From assembly GCA_051294375.1 (NCBI GenBank), contig CM119270.1, positions 21,349,391 through 21,413,390 of the forward strand: DNA of 64,000 nucleotides, given 5' to 3'. Below the pieces are notes generated by a model that did not search any database, was not told the DNA's origin, and saw nothing but the letters and a program-made list of their open reading frames with translations. The position numbers were made by a program, and so were the translations under genes. Shown piece after piece: positions 24,806-37,418 of the stretch. Position 1 is the first letter of the stretch. Every line of letters begins with the position of its first letter. Origin of the DNA: Paraspadella gotoi. Its lineage: Eukaryota > Chaetognatha.

Positions 24806-26668
24806 GTGAAGATAGTGATGATGATGATTCTGTAGAATTTGAAAAAACCAAGAAAAGAGATTTTTTTCTCTTTGGTCGTCGGTGCACTTTTTGTTGGAGG
24901 GCATGAAAAGCGAAGGTAAATATTTTGAATATTGTGTGAAAGTTAAAAGTTGAATGTACATTAGTGATCGTGTATAACTGTACTTTCTTTAAATTTGTGA
25001 CATGAAACTGACCTTAATTTATTATTACCTTCTATCAATAGATGTCTATTTTAGCTTTATAATTTAAGGAGTGTAATGAAAAATTCGTTTTTGAACAACA
25101 ATTTATTAAAAAAATAAAGATCGAATACAAAGCTTTATAATTATAATAAAAAACAAATTCGTTGTCTGTAAACAATTTCGCTTAATTCTAATTTCAAACG
25201 CAACGAAACGCTAAGCTCGAAATAACAATAATTATAATATAATTAATTTGCTTTATAAGATGTATGTAATCGTATATTAAAAAACTACAAAGTAGAAATC
25301 ATAAAAGAACTTAAAACAAGTTTGAGCAAACAATGCCGGATCTGCCCACGATCATTAGCGGTAAGCAGATGATCAGATAACTAATTAATTAATTAATCAA
25401 TTAATTAAATAATTAATTAATTAATTAATTAGAATTCATTAATTAATTAAATAACTAATTAATTAATTAATTAGAATTCATTTTTTTTATTCGTGTCAAA
25501 ATCGTTTTACACTTTGTATCGCCTCTCAATCACAAAACAACAATCTCGATCACAAAATTAATTAATAATTAATTAATTACTTATTTATTAATAATTAATT
25601 GAAGCAGCTTGAATTTACATTTAATAAAAAAATAAAAAAACATAATCAAATAGTGAAATAGATTGTTTGTTTTTTCCTTTTTAACTCATTTTCACTTGGA
25701 CGATTCCAGCGAAACTTCATATCCCGCTCAATCACACACTTCCCTCCCCACACACAAAATTTAATTCCAATCCATCCATCCAATCACGAGTAATTGGATT
25801 TTTTTGCTAATGTGGGACGGACAGAAAGACGGACAGACGGACAGACAGACGGACGAATGGACGGACGAATGGACGGACGGACGGAGGGACATCGTTTTTT
25901 TTGCATAATTTATCATAATTCGATGTTCTGCCATGATATAAGTTAATACCCGACAAGATTGGGGGGGCGGACCGACGGACCGACAAAGTGAATATACTAT
26001 AATTATACTATAATTTATAGATCCGGAATCTGCTGTAACCACTATTTGATTTAGAATTATGACAGAAAATGAATAAAAGTATCAAGACTTAGGTTAATAG
26101 TTATTCTAAAGCCAGATTTTAAAAATGTCCCACTTTTACTGTCCCAGTTTTAAGTTCAATGTCTTTAAAATCCGATTTAAATTCAAGTTTAGTTCAACTT
26201 CGAGGTTAAACTTTCGATGTCTGATTTNNNNNNNNNNTTTACGATCACCGAGAATATATAAAAGTTTGGTTCTTAGATTATTTTTTTTTCTGTGAGTTAG
26301 TTTTGTCGTATTTAACGATGTAATTTACGAATATTATTTTACACTCTCTTGTCATGAAGATTGATTTTAGAAGACTATCCGATGGACAAAATACTAACTC
26401 TAACAAAAAACGAACAAGCAAAGAAGCACATGCAGTTAGTTGTACCCTAGTTTTTTCCACTTGTATTTCGAAGCAAATAACGTTCACATTCTATCACAAC
26501 GAAAGACAATATCACAACTGATATCACTTTTTTTATCACAACGTCTCGCCATTCAAGATGGCGAAGGAAGAAAAAGAAAACCAGAGAATTTCTTCTCACA
26601 AAAAATAAAAAATGAACAATCGCTTTTTATGACGACGACGACGATGACGACGACGACGACGACGACGA

Positions 26669-26915
26669 NNNNNNNNNNNNNNNNNNNNNNNNNNNNNNNN
26701 NNNNNNNNNNNNNNNNNNNNNNNNNNNNNNNNNNNNNNNNNNNNNNNNNNNNNNNNNNNNNNNNNNNNNNNNNNNNNNNNNNNNNNNNNNNNNNNNNNNN
26801 NNNNNNNNNNNNNNNNNNNNNNNNNNNNNNNNNNNNNNNNNNNNNNNNNNNNNNNNNNNNNNNNNNNNNNNNNNNNNNNNNNNNNNNNNNNNNNNNNNNN
26901 NNNNNNNNNNNNNNN
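26669..26915. other. Assembly gap, 247 N, inside (ACG)n
   Basis: Both edges are (ACG)n, so the missing sequence is probably a longer trinucleotide tract. Confidence 0.95.
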
Positions 26916-27269
26916 ACGACGACGACGACGACGACGACGATAACGAAGACGGCGGTGTCACGCTCACCTGCAGAGCCGCGTTGACAGGATGGGAAAAAAA
27001 CTGTCACCAATTCTCTCTCTCTCTTTCTCCCTTATCGTCTCGCTCGTCACCAATTAATACCGGAATACAAAAATACGGAATAGAACCAAAACAAATTTTA
27101 ATTTAAAAGCAATCAATTTTTTTGCTAAATACAGGATATCATCCTTAATCTTTTCATTCTCCTCATTTTTTTTTAATTTTCATACTTTTTTTTTCGCGAT
27201 TTAACTCATTTTAATTTAAACTGGATTGCTCCTTTGTTTACATTTTTTGATTCCCACTTTTCCCGCCAG

Positions 27270-27358
27270 ATTTCGTGTGATGACCTGACCTCCTCGATGA
27301 GATATCCGTCGTCCGTCTTCCTGACCGAGAAACCAATAACCCTGCGACAAAAATGCCG
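27270..27358 (+). CDS. Weak candidate internal exon
   Basis: An 89-base open segment sits between TTTCCCGCCAG and CCG|GTACAA and would encode a peptide with RYPSSVFLTEKPI. It is just upstream of the AT-hook exon on the same strand. No domain is recognisable. It could equally be chance. Confidence 0.2.
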
Positions 27359-27779
27359 GTACAAACAAATGTAGAAATGATCAATAAATAAATAAATAAA
27401 NNNNNNNNNNNNNNNNNNNNNNNNNNNNNNNNNNNNNNNNNNNNNNNNNNNNNNNNNNNNNNNNNNNNNNNNNNNNNNNNNNNNNNNNNNNNNNNNNNNN
27501 NAATTAATTAATTAATTAATTAATAAATAAATTAATAAACTTTGTGACTAACACTGAACTCGGTTTCCTACTTTTCGCCCGAATCTTTTACCTTCTCCNN
27601 NNNNNNNNNNNNNNNNNNNNNNNNNNNNNNNNNNNNNNNNNNNNNNNNNNNNNNNNNNNNNNNNNNNNNNNNNNNNNNNNNNNNNNNNNNNNNNNNNNNN
27701 NNNNNNNNNNNNNNNNNNNNNNNNNNNNNNNNNNNNNNNNNNNNNNNNNNNNNNNNNNNNNNNNNNNNNNNNNNNNNNN

Positions 27780-28116
27780 ACGTTCGTGCCTCCCTTCAAG
27801 CGGGCGAGGGGTCGACCGCGCAAAGGCTCCGAGCAACAGGAAATGGAGGAAATGGAGAGGCTGGAGAAGCTGGCCAAAGAACTCGACTCGCAACATCATC
27901 ATCCGCAGCAGCAGCAGCACCAGCAGCAGCACCAGCAGCATCAGCAGATGGGAGGAGGAGGAGGAGGTGGCGGAGGAGGAGGAGGAGGAGCGTTGGATGG
28001 CGCCGTCGCCGCTAGGAGCGCCGTGGGAAATGGCGCCGGAGAAGATGGTGGATTAGGAGGGAGTGGAGCCGGAGGTGGTGGTGGTGGAGCCGTGGGGTTG
28101 GATCTGGTCCAGTTGG
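27780..28116 (+). CDS. Partial AT-hook exon of the second zinc-finger gene
   Basis: Flanked by N runs on both sides. The frame from 27780 reads through FKRARGRPRKGSEQQ, an AT-hook-type minor-groove motif, then a Glu/Leu helix-prone stretch, His/Gln runs and long Gly tracts. The overlapping frames are Arg/Ser or Pro homopolymers and are shadows. Where the exon starts and ends is not visible. Confidence 0.65.
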
Positions 28117-28518
28117 NNNNNNNNNNNNNNNNNNNNNNNNNNNNNNNNNNNNNNNNNNNNNNNNNNNNNNNNNNNNNNNNNNNNNNNNNNNNNNNNNNNN
28201 NNNNNNNNNNNNNNNNNNNNNNNNNNNNNNNNNNNNNNNNNNNNNNNNNNNNNNNNNNNNNNNNNNNNNNNNNNNNNNNNNNNNNNNNNNNNNNNNNNNN
28301 NNNNNNNNNNNNNNNNNNNNNNNNNNNNNNNNNNNNNNNNNNNNNNNNNNNNNNNNNNNNNNNNNNNNNNNNNNNNNNNNNNNNNNNNNNNNNNNNNNNN
28401 NNNNNNNNNNNNNNNNNNNNNNNNNNNNNNNNNNNNNNNNNNNNNNNNNNNNNNNNNNNNNNNNNNNNNNNNNNNNNNNNNNNNNNNNNNNNNNNNNNNN
28501 NNNNNNNNNNNNNNNNNN

Positions 28519-28549
<31 letters not shown>

Positions 28550-31500
28550 GAGAGAGAGCGAAGGGGGGTAGGGAGAAAGAGTTGGGGAAAAACAGTGAGA
28601 GAGAGAGACACACACAAATAATACCTGGCGATACTCATTAAAACTCCAAAGTTTTACCAGGTTTTCCCAGACAAATCGGTTCTTCACGCTCATTGGAAGG
28701 AGCGTCACAAACTGGCAGAAAAAGCTCACAAGTAAGATTTCTTAGAACTTTTAATTTCGTTTTCGACTGTTTAATAATTTTAATTCATTCAAAGATTTTT
28801 CTAAATTTTCTTTTTTCTCTTTTTTCCTTTTCCTTTGTAGACCCGTCTCTCTCCCTTTCAGATGCATGCATTGCTTCAAGGCGTTCTCCACGACAGCTCA
28901 AATGAATCAGCATCTCTTGGTTCACAGCGGAGAGAGGAAACATCACTGTTCCTTCTGTGAAAAGGCGTTCAAACAGTTGTCACATTTACAGCAACACACT
29001 CGCAGACACACTGGTGAGTTTCAGTGAGAAATAACACGAATTGTTTGTCTTTGCAATTTACATATTAGTTCAAATTATAACTAGGAATCAGTGAAAATTG
29101 TAAAAGCTGATTTTATTCATTGCATGCGATTTGCTATTTTGCACCAAAAAATATTACATGTTAATGTTTCAAACCGTAGTGGGCAAATGCCAAGAATCAC
29201 TTTGCTAATAAAACAATTGTTGTCTTTCCCCGTTGACTAATAACGATCTTTATAATTATGTGGACCCCTTTTACGGCGAATCGGAGGTCTGTGTGAAACG
29301 AGCACCTTTCAGGCTTAACAAGTTTCTAAGAGATTTTCTGTTTTAAAACATTTTCTCAATAAATTATCTTACGAAATTTACTAATATACTGCCCAATCCG
29401 ATTCATACGTAATTATTAATTCCTTAACAAACCCCAGGTGAACGTCCGTACAAGTGCAAATTGGACGGGTGTTCGAGAGCTTTTGCGCAGTTGTCAAATT
29501 TGCAGCAACACATGAGGAATCATGACAACCAGATGGCAAAAGCAGCAAACAAGCCTTTCCAATGCAACATCTGCACGAAGATGTTCGCAACTGAGAGCGG
29601 GCTCAAGACGCACTCGCAAAAGGTATTCATTCATCTTTCATTCATTTGGATTTATTCATACATTCGCAAAAGGTATTCATTCATCTTTCATTTATTCATT
29701 CAGGAATACATCTAAACAAGTTTTCCTTTATTTATTAATTAATTCATTCATTAATTAACCTCTTTTATAAGCCAAAATGTACCACGATTCCCCTGAACTG
29801 GGCCAGAACTCACTACCATTCCGTAGATGTGCAATTTTCAGTACCACGATCCCGTGTTAAAGCGCCTGGAGTCCGACGTCAGTCGAGGGGAGTTGAACTC
29901 TGCCGTACAGAGTCTGGATCCGCGACCGGTTCCGGGTCTCCCCCGCGGACGAGGCCGACCGCGCGGCTCCTGCAACAGCAACACCGCTCACGGCAGCGGT
30001 GGCGGCGGCGGCGGAGTCAACAACCACGCGGGCGGCGGAAGCCACGCCAATCACGCCAACAGTCACGCCAACGGCGGCGCGGGTGGCGCCGCGTCAACGG
30101 GCGCCGGTCCTTCGTCGGCGTCGTCGTCGGCGCAGCATCACCACGCCAACCACGTGGGCAACCACGCAGGAACGGGCGGCGGCGGCGGCGGCGGCAGCGG
30201 CGAGGCGCTGCTGGCGGCGGCGAATCTAACGTCGACACCGAATTCGTCGTCGGCGAGAGCCACGCCCATTCACACCACCAACGGTGAGGGTGGTGGGGGT
30301 GGACCGGGGTGGTGGGCGGTGGTGGATATTAGCATATTTATAATAATGTAAGGTTGAAGTGAGAAGAACAAGAACGGTAATTCCAATGTGTTACGTCCCA
30401 GTAACTTTTTCACATGTATTTCCCTATGATCACATGATATGACATGATATGACAATATTAACAAATGTTTTTTGCCTGTGTATTTTTGAAATGCACTGCA
30501 TCAAAATCTTTTATTCCTGAAGGAGGCGTGAGCAGACCCTTAGATTTGAAATTTTTTTCTGTCTTAACAAAAGAGCAACCAACTATAGGGAAATTATATT
30601 CACTTTAAACGTAAGTGGAACAGACCGACGGATAAACATACGGACGGACCAATGGACCAACGGACCGACCGACCGACCGTAAAGTGACTTATAAAGTTGC
30701 TCCGCGAATACTAATGATTATGATCAGAATCACGCTTTTACTGATTTTCTGAAATTATTAATAAATAAGTTATCTTGCCTCCTGAGTCCTGTCTATGCAA
30801 AAATGTCGTGATATGATCTTCAAGATAATAACATATCGAAAACGCTCTGACTTTCATCAAAAATCAGTTTAAATAAATTATTTGATTGATATTTTCCAAA
30901 CCTTTCCATCCTTTCCCCAAAATCGATCCCTTCAGGTGCTACAATGTCAAACCACGTCCAGAACACTGCCACGATGGATCAAGTGATTAGTAGCATCACC
31001 CCGATCACCTTACCCTCGACGGCACACGGCTACGGACCCGGAATGGCCGACCCCGCGGCCGTCACCGCCCCCGACCATCTCTCGCCCACCACGCCCGGGA
31101 TGCTCACCAGTCACCACTTGTCTTCGAGTGGTGAGTTTAACAAAAATGGCGCAGGTTTTCGATTCGTCTGATTTCACTGAGCGGGAGAAAGCAGTTTAAA
31201 GTTGAGAAAAGATTTCACTGTGCGGTTTAAAGTCACTCAATTAGTACATTGTGTGGCGAAAGGAAGTTAGGACACTCACTTACACCGTGCAATGTGCATG
31301 AGAAGGCAGTTGAGAGCAAACAATAAAGGAAAAGGTAGTTTAAAAATAGATTTTACCAAGCGGCGCAAGGCTATTTATAGCGAACAGTCGATTTAACTGT
31401 ACGGGAATAGAGCCATTGTTAATATCGATAGACTCCGACACTGCAATCCGATAGGAGAGAGTGATAGTTGTTAAATCGAGAATACTTACAGTCGGCGGGC

Positions 31501-34500
31501 GAGAGAAGAATGAGCAGAGGATGACAGAGGGACGACAAGACGCAAGAGTAGTATAGTATAGACGCACGCAGATAAGAGAGAGAGAACTGAACACATGTAA
31601 GAAACTGAAAATGAAAAGAAAGACGCGAAAAGACTTATTTTTGGAATGTCTGCGTTTGGTGGTACACTTCAAAGTCAGTCATCGAACCGGCTTCGCCACG
31701 CAAAACACATAACCAAACCTCGCTAACCTTTAAGAATTTTAACTTCTAAAATATCATCAAGCGACCAAGAAATCACACGAACACGTCGGACAGAAAATAT
31801 CCCAATAAACCGCTCATCCATCATCTCAATTTAAAACTTAACCAATGTATCCCCTGACGGCTTCGTCGACGTTAGTGGCCGGAAGAGGTCGACACATATG
31901 GAGCGAAAGCGAGGACCTCGGCGTCGAACTTTCCGCGCCGCAAGCAGCGCGCAGGAGGTCATCGTCGCGCAGCAGAGCTGAATACGAGGGAAATCAGGAC
32001 CTTGAGATCGATTTTGGGGAACGAAGGTGGCTAAGAAACAGTTGGATGTTTTGGTGAGGAGTGGACCGAAAGAGTTCGAGGGAGAAGAGGGATGAGGAGG
32101 AGGAGGAGGAGTTGGGGTTGGTCGGTCCTCCGATGGACATTGTTAAGTTAAGACATACTGTAAGTAATCGGCCGGTTCATTTGGCGAACGAATACAATGC
32201 GTCTCTTTGAAATAAAGCTATCGAGGCACTTCGGTTCTAATAACCATCTCTAGAAAATCGGGGAAACAAACGATATAAAACTTTGCAATCGTTGAAACGA
32301 AAGAATAAAAATTAATTTATTTTATAAAATTTATGTATACTAGGGTGGAGTGATGAAAAAGATATGAGCGATTGAACATTATTATTTTTTTTGCTGCCAT
32401 GCGGAAAAAAAAAAAATTTTATATTAATTAACAAATTTTAAATGCTTTTAAAATTATTTTAACAGTAACAGTTAAAGTTTCTACTACAGAGAAATAAAAA
32501 AGTTATGATGTTTACGCTTCCCCCCCTCCCATTTTTAAATGCTGAAGATGACAGAATTTTTGATACAATATTTTATATTTTTGAATTCCAATTTTTTAAT
32601 GAAAAATCTGAATTTTAAAAAAAATTAATTATTTTATAAGAATATTACTAAACAGAATATATTTATATTTTACTATTCTGTTCCACGAAACACATATGAA
32701 CATAAATATTTTTTGTACTAAATTAAATGCACACTATCTTACATCTAAATATCTGGCTTGTTCGATCATTCAAGATAATTTTTTTGTTCCTCGAGTTGCT
32801 CGCACTCACCTAAAATGTAATACGTAATATGACTATATAGTATGTGGGCACGTAACGTAATATGGGGCTTATCACCTTGAACGAGGATTAACATTGAGAA
32901 CAAAAATATTTTGTGTTTCTTAAACAATTGCGGCGAGTGTGAAGAAAGTACAAGTATAGAAATTTCGTTGTGCTAAATAAAGAGTTATTTTATTTGCCTA
33001 AATTTTGAAACCAGTTAACCCGGTTTAAGTAAACTCAAACATTATTAAACTTGAAACAGACGGGGATTTCGCTTTGTCAAAAAAGATCAACGATTTCTTA
33101 ATTCACAAACGACTTTGACGGCTTTATTCGCTATGAAAATAACCCATAAATAAAATAAATAGAAGAGTCAAATTTCAGATTTTTTATTTGGCGGTAAACA
33201 AGACAGACGTTGATTACAAAAACCATCTCACCCGACAGATATATAAGAATCATATTCCACATAAGAGATATCATCATTGAATACGCCAGCTTAAATAAAC
33301 AAAACACTTAGTTTGTTTGTTTGTTGGGTATAGATACCGTCTCTGCATTAGTCATGGTTGGCAGACTGAGTTAGCTTACCCTCGAGGAGAGCATTCACTC
33401 TCTCACGCTGCCTCCGTTTCTTCTTCCACGTCCCCCTAAAATCTAAATCTAAACTGTCCTCGCTTTGATCCCTGAGTCGTTTCTCAGTCGCCAGAAAGTG
33501 GCGGAACGCTTCGCGACTGTGTTTTCTCCGACGTCGAGCTGGTCCGGTCATCACTGCCAGCTTGGTAGGACAGATGTGGTCGCCATTGTGGCGTTGCGAT
33601 CCATAGTTGTTGACAGAGTTCCGTCTAATGTCAGAGTTCTCTCCTTCTGGTCGTTGACGGGCCGAAACAGAGGTAGTGACTTAGTAATGGTACTGAGCTT
33701 CCGAATTGGCATATAGATGGGATCGCGAAGATCACTCTTCTTGTTTCTAATTGGTCGTATTAGACCTAATGCCATTTACAATTCTTTTTTGGTATGGAAT
33801 GGCAATTGGAAGATGATGTCATCTACAGCGAGAGAGAATGTAGATCGCAGTAGAGGGTTAGTGGCAACATTACGAGATAAAAGAGGGAAAGAGAGAAAAG
33901 AGATTGAGATAGCATGTACCATAATTGCAGAGAGATTCGAAAGGAGAGATAAGAGAGTGAGAGAGAGAGAGATTTCACACCAAATATGATATAAACCAAA
34001 TTTTCTTTCGCGCGCGTGCTCGACGAATCGCCATTTCACTCAAGTTTTATTCTACTTGACATCTTAAGTTGAAAGCTTGAATAAACGAGTCGATTAAAGG
34101 CGTTGCCCAGTCTCAACGTGTGTATCTGATTATCCCGCCGCACCTCTGGGAGGAAAACCACACCAAACTGCGCGCCGTAACTAAAATATTACACTAAAAA
34201 TAATTTATTCCCGTCAAACGGTCAAGCCATACGGTACTACCCGTTAATCCTCCGTCCGCCCCCCCCCCGAGTTTTCACTATACCTTCGGACCGTGAGCCC
34301 TGTAAGTCACTTCACACCACACCCAAAATAGAGAGCAATTCCTTAAGTTACTGGTTGCAGAGAGTAACACGCAACCTGTCTGGGCAGACGGAACGCCCGC
34401 CATTTCCAGCGGCCCGGGTGTCGCTCTGTTCAGTATGCCGAACCACGCCGCCGTGTCGACCGGGCGCCGCCGAGGCCGAGCGCCAGCGCGATGCGACGAT

Positions 34501-36522
34501 GGAGGCGGCGGCTCTTGGCTGAGGCTGAGCGGCCACGCCGGCATAGAGCAGGCATCTTGCCAAGGTCGGCCTCCGGCGCGCTTAATCAATAACCGTTAAG
34601 GAGCGGGGACGCTTCACAGAATGTAGTTATTAGTTGGCCCGGACACCGTATATATATTAATACCGATTACTGGAATAGAGCGTAGAACCACCCACAGTGT
34701 TGTAGGTTAGAGTTTGAATCTTGCCTCGGGAAGTTTGTACAGAGTCATCAACTGGGGACATGTATGCGCCATGACTCACTAATTTGACATCTAGTGATTC
34801 GACGCGTATGGACGGTGGTTTATCCCATAGATAGAGTGGAATGTCGAGGTCTCTATGCGAGTTACTGCTATCGCGAGAGATCCGAGTCTTCGAGCATGGC
34901 AGTCTGATGCATCTATCTATCCAAGCTCTATCGCAGATCACCCAGCAGAGAGATCATTATCAGAATCCAAGAGAGAGCATTTCGCTCCGGAGGACTATTC
35001 ACCGAGACTAGATATGTACGATCAGAGATGCGCAGGGATTAGATCATCTGATATGACATATGTACATTAGTTGAGCCACAGAGTCAATCGATCGTGACCG
35101 ATATAGATCGATTATCATTGACCAGATCCAGTACGAAGATCATCGAAATCATGAGATTCAGTAGAGATGAGACGATCAATGAGAGATGTATGAATTGAGA
35201 TGAAGTAATCTATTGAGAGGAGACGCGAGAATATCTGGTTAGCTCGCATAGGAGAGTGTATTAGGTGAGTAGGAGAGCAGAGATCGAAAAGATCACTGAG
35301 GCGTGCATTTTATGGCGAGTGGATTGGTCCCATTACAGGGTCTCTCCGATACTAGTAAATGAATAAAATCAGCACAAGATGGAAGTCCTACCCAGTAAGC
35401 AGTCTGTGGCAAAAAGAAAGAGGGACTCTTAAGTTCTAAATAGCGCGGCGTTTTATTCATTGTATTCACAAAAATTTTAATTGGTCAATGTAAATGTTTA
35501 AATATTGAATCTATAGTGTGTAAGTTTAAAAAAAATGGTCCAAGTATTCAAGAGCTATAGCAATCGAAATATAATTGGTCAAAACAAAAAAAAATGGGGG
35601 GAAAATTTTTTTTTTTAAATTTGAGAAAACCGATGATGCTGTTTAGCTTGATTTTTGGGGCGTTGTATTCATTATATAAAAATATTAGGCATGGAAAGAG
35701 TTAATTTTTAAAAGAGGAATACATAGAGTGAAAGGAAGGGTTGAGAAGAGCGTTAAGTTCATGAAGTAAAAAGAATCGGTCTTAGTCACTCAAGAGATAT
35801 GGTACCCTCAAAACAATAGGTTAAAATATGTAAATTTTATCTGCTTTGTTTAAGAAGTTACTTTTAAAAAATCATTGCTAAATATAAACCAAATTTGCCC
35901 CAATGGTTCCTTTTAATAAAGGAATCTAACAAGATTTATTTGGTAATGTTTTAGGTTGTCCTCTTTTTTTTTTGCACATTTGTGTAAATTGTAATGCCTG
36001 ACATAAAAAGCCTCACCTTTCATTCCTCACGCTCCCCCCACCCCCCTCCTTCCAGGCCTCGCTCCACCCGACGCAACCACCTGGCACGCTTCCCCTCGAC
36101 GGCGTCTCTCTTCGCAAATGGTGGAGCAGCACGCCGCCGCAGCAGGGAGGCGCTTACCCCGGCAGCACCGAGGCGGCCATGATGGCAGCAGGCCCACGCA
36201 GCGGCAGCTGTGTCGTCAGCGGCCTCCGCTGGACGCGCGCCGTGGTGAGGAGAGGAGAGGGAGAGAGGAAAACGGGTTGGGGTCTCGTTCAATTGAATGA
36301 GGAAGTTAAAATTAAAAAAAAATATATAATATTATTTTTGAATATCTCTTATTTTCCATTCATGATTAATTTTTTTTTTCTATTTCTGTATTACTTTTTT
36401 TTATTTTCGTTTTTTTTTTTCAACTTTTTTGTTACCTTCCATTTTTTTTATCTTTAACGGTTTTTTGCGCTTTTCTATTCCTTTTTCTGTCCATTTCTCT
36501 TATTTGTCATTTTTTTTATATT

Positions 36523-36589
<67 letters not shown>

Positions 36590-37386
36590 TTCTCTCTCTC
36601 CTCTCTCTACCTCATCCCCAACCCTCCTCTCCAGCTGACCCTATTCCCTCCTCACCGGCCCACCTTCTCGCTTCCCCTACAATGTCGTTCCACCCTACGG
36701 TTCAGGGCTCTCAACACCTCTGACGGCGACGTCTCCTCTTAGTGGACGAATTGAGTAGGCGATAGTTTTTTTGCCTCCTGTACGGACTCGGCTGGTCGGT
36801 CCCTCAATCCTGCTGTATCATGTGATAAATGACTAATCACGTGATTCTTGTACGGCGTCGAATCTCCTAGCGACATCTGTCGAAGAAAAATGAAACAAAA
36901 CGGAAAACGAATAAGATAAGATAAGATGACGACGACGACGACGACGGTGAAGTGACACGACCCTCAAAAAGCTACAACACGACAACACAACAACAACAAC
37001 ATTTCTCGACAGGCAAAAACTTTTAACGGAGATTCGACAAAAAAAAAACAAAAAAACAAGCAAAATCGACAATCAATCGACAATCAATGAGGCAATCAAA
37101 GTTAACATTATACCCATCAGCGATCCCAATCATTGCGAAGGCGCGCCGTGGGTTGCGCACCTCGATCGGCGCGGCCGTGGGTGCGCGCCAGCGTTCCCAG
37201 GAGGACGTCTCCGTTTGCGATGAGCGCCGTGGCTTTGCGGCCACGAGCGAGCGCCGGACACGTTGCAAACAGCGCCGATGGCCACCATAATGACCGTCTT
37301 CTGTCCCTCCTCCCAACATAGAAATGAAAACCAATAATAAACTTTTTCCTTTCGAAATGTAGGGAATAAAACGGACGACGAACGAC

Positions 37387-37418
<32 letters not shown>

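Larger units (their letters stand above)
22981..27779. other. Intergenic DNA between the two zinc-finger genes, right part
   Basis: No convincing gene is present. Contents: (GA)n at 23084-23119 and 24719-24800, interleaved TTAA-type repeats at 25380-25480, (GGAC)n-like repeats at 25818-25890, (ACG)n on both sides of a 247-N gap (26669-26915), and further gaps at 26228-26237, 27401-27501 and 27599-27779. One weak exon candidate, 27270-27358, has an acceptor-like TTTCCCGCCAG, an open frame and a GTACAA donor; it could be a 5' exon of the next gene. Confidence 0.5.

Noticed and set aside
31845-32057. Retroelement polyprotein fragment
   Set aside because: Arg/Ser-rich and only 70 residues; no protease, RT, RH or integrase motif and no paired LTRs were found.
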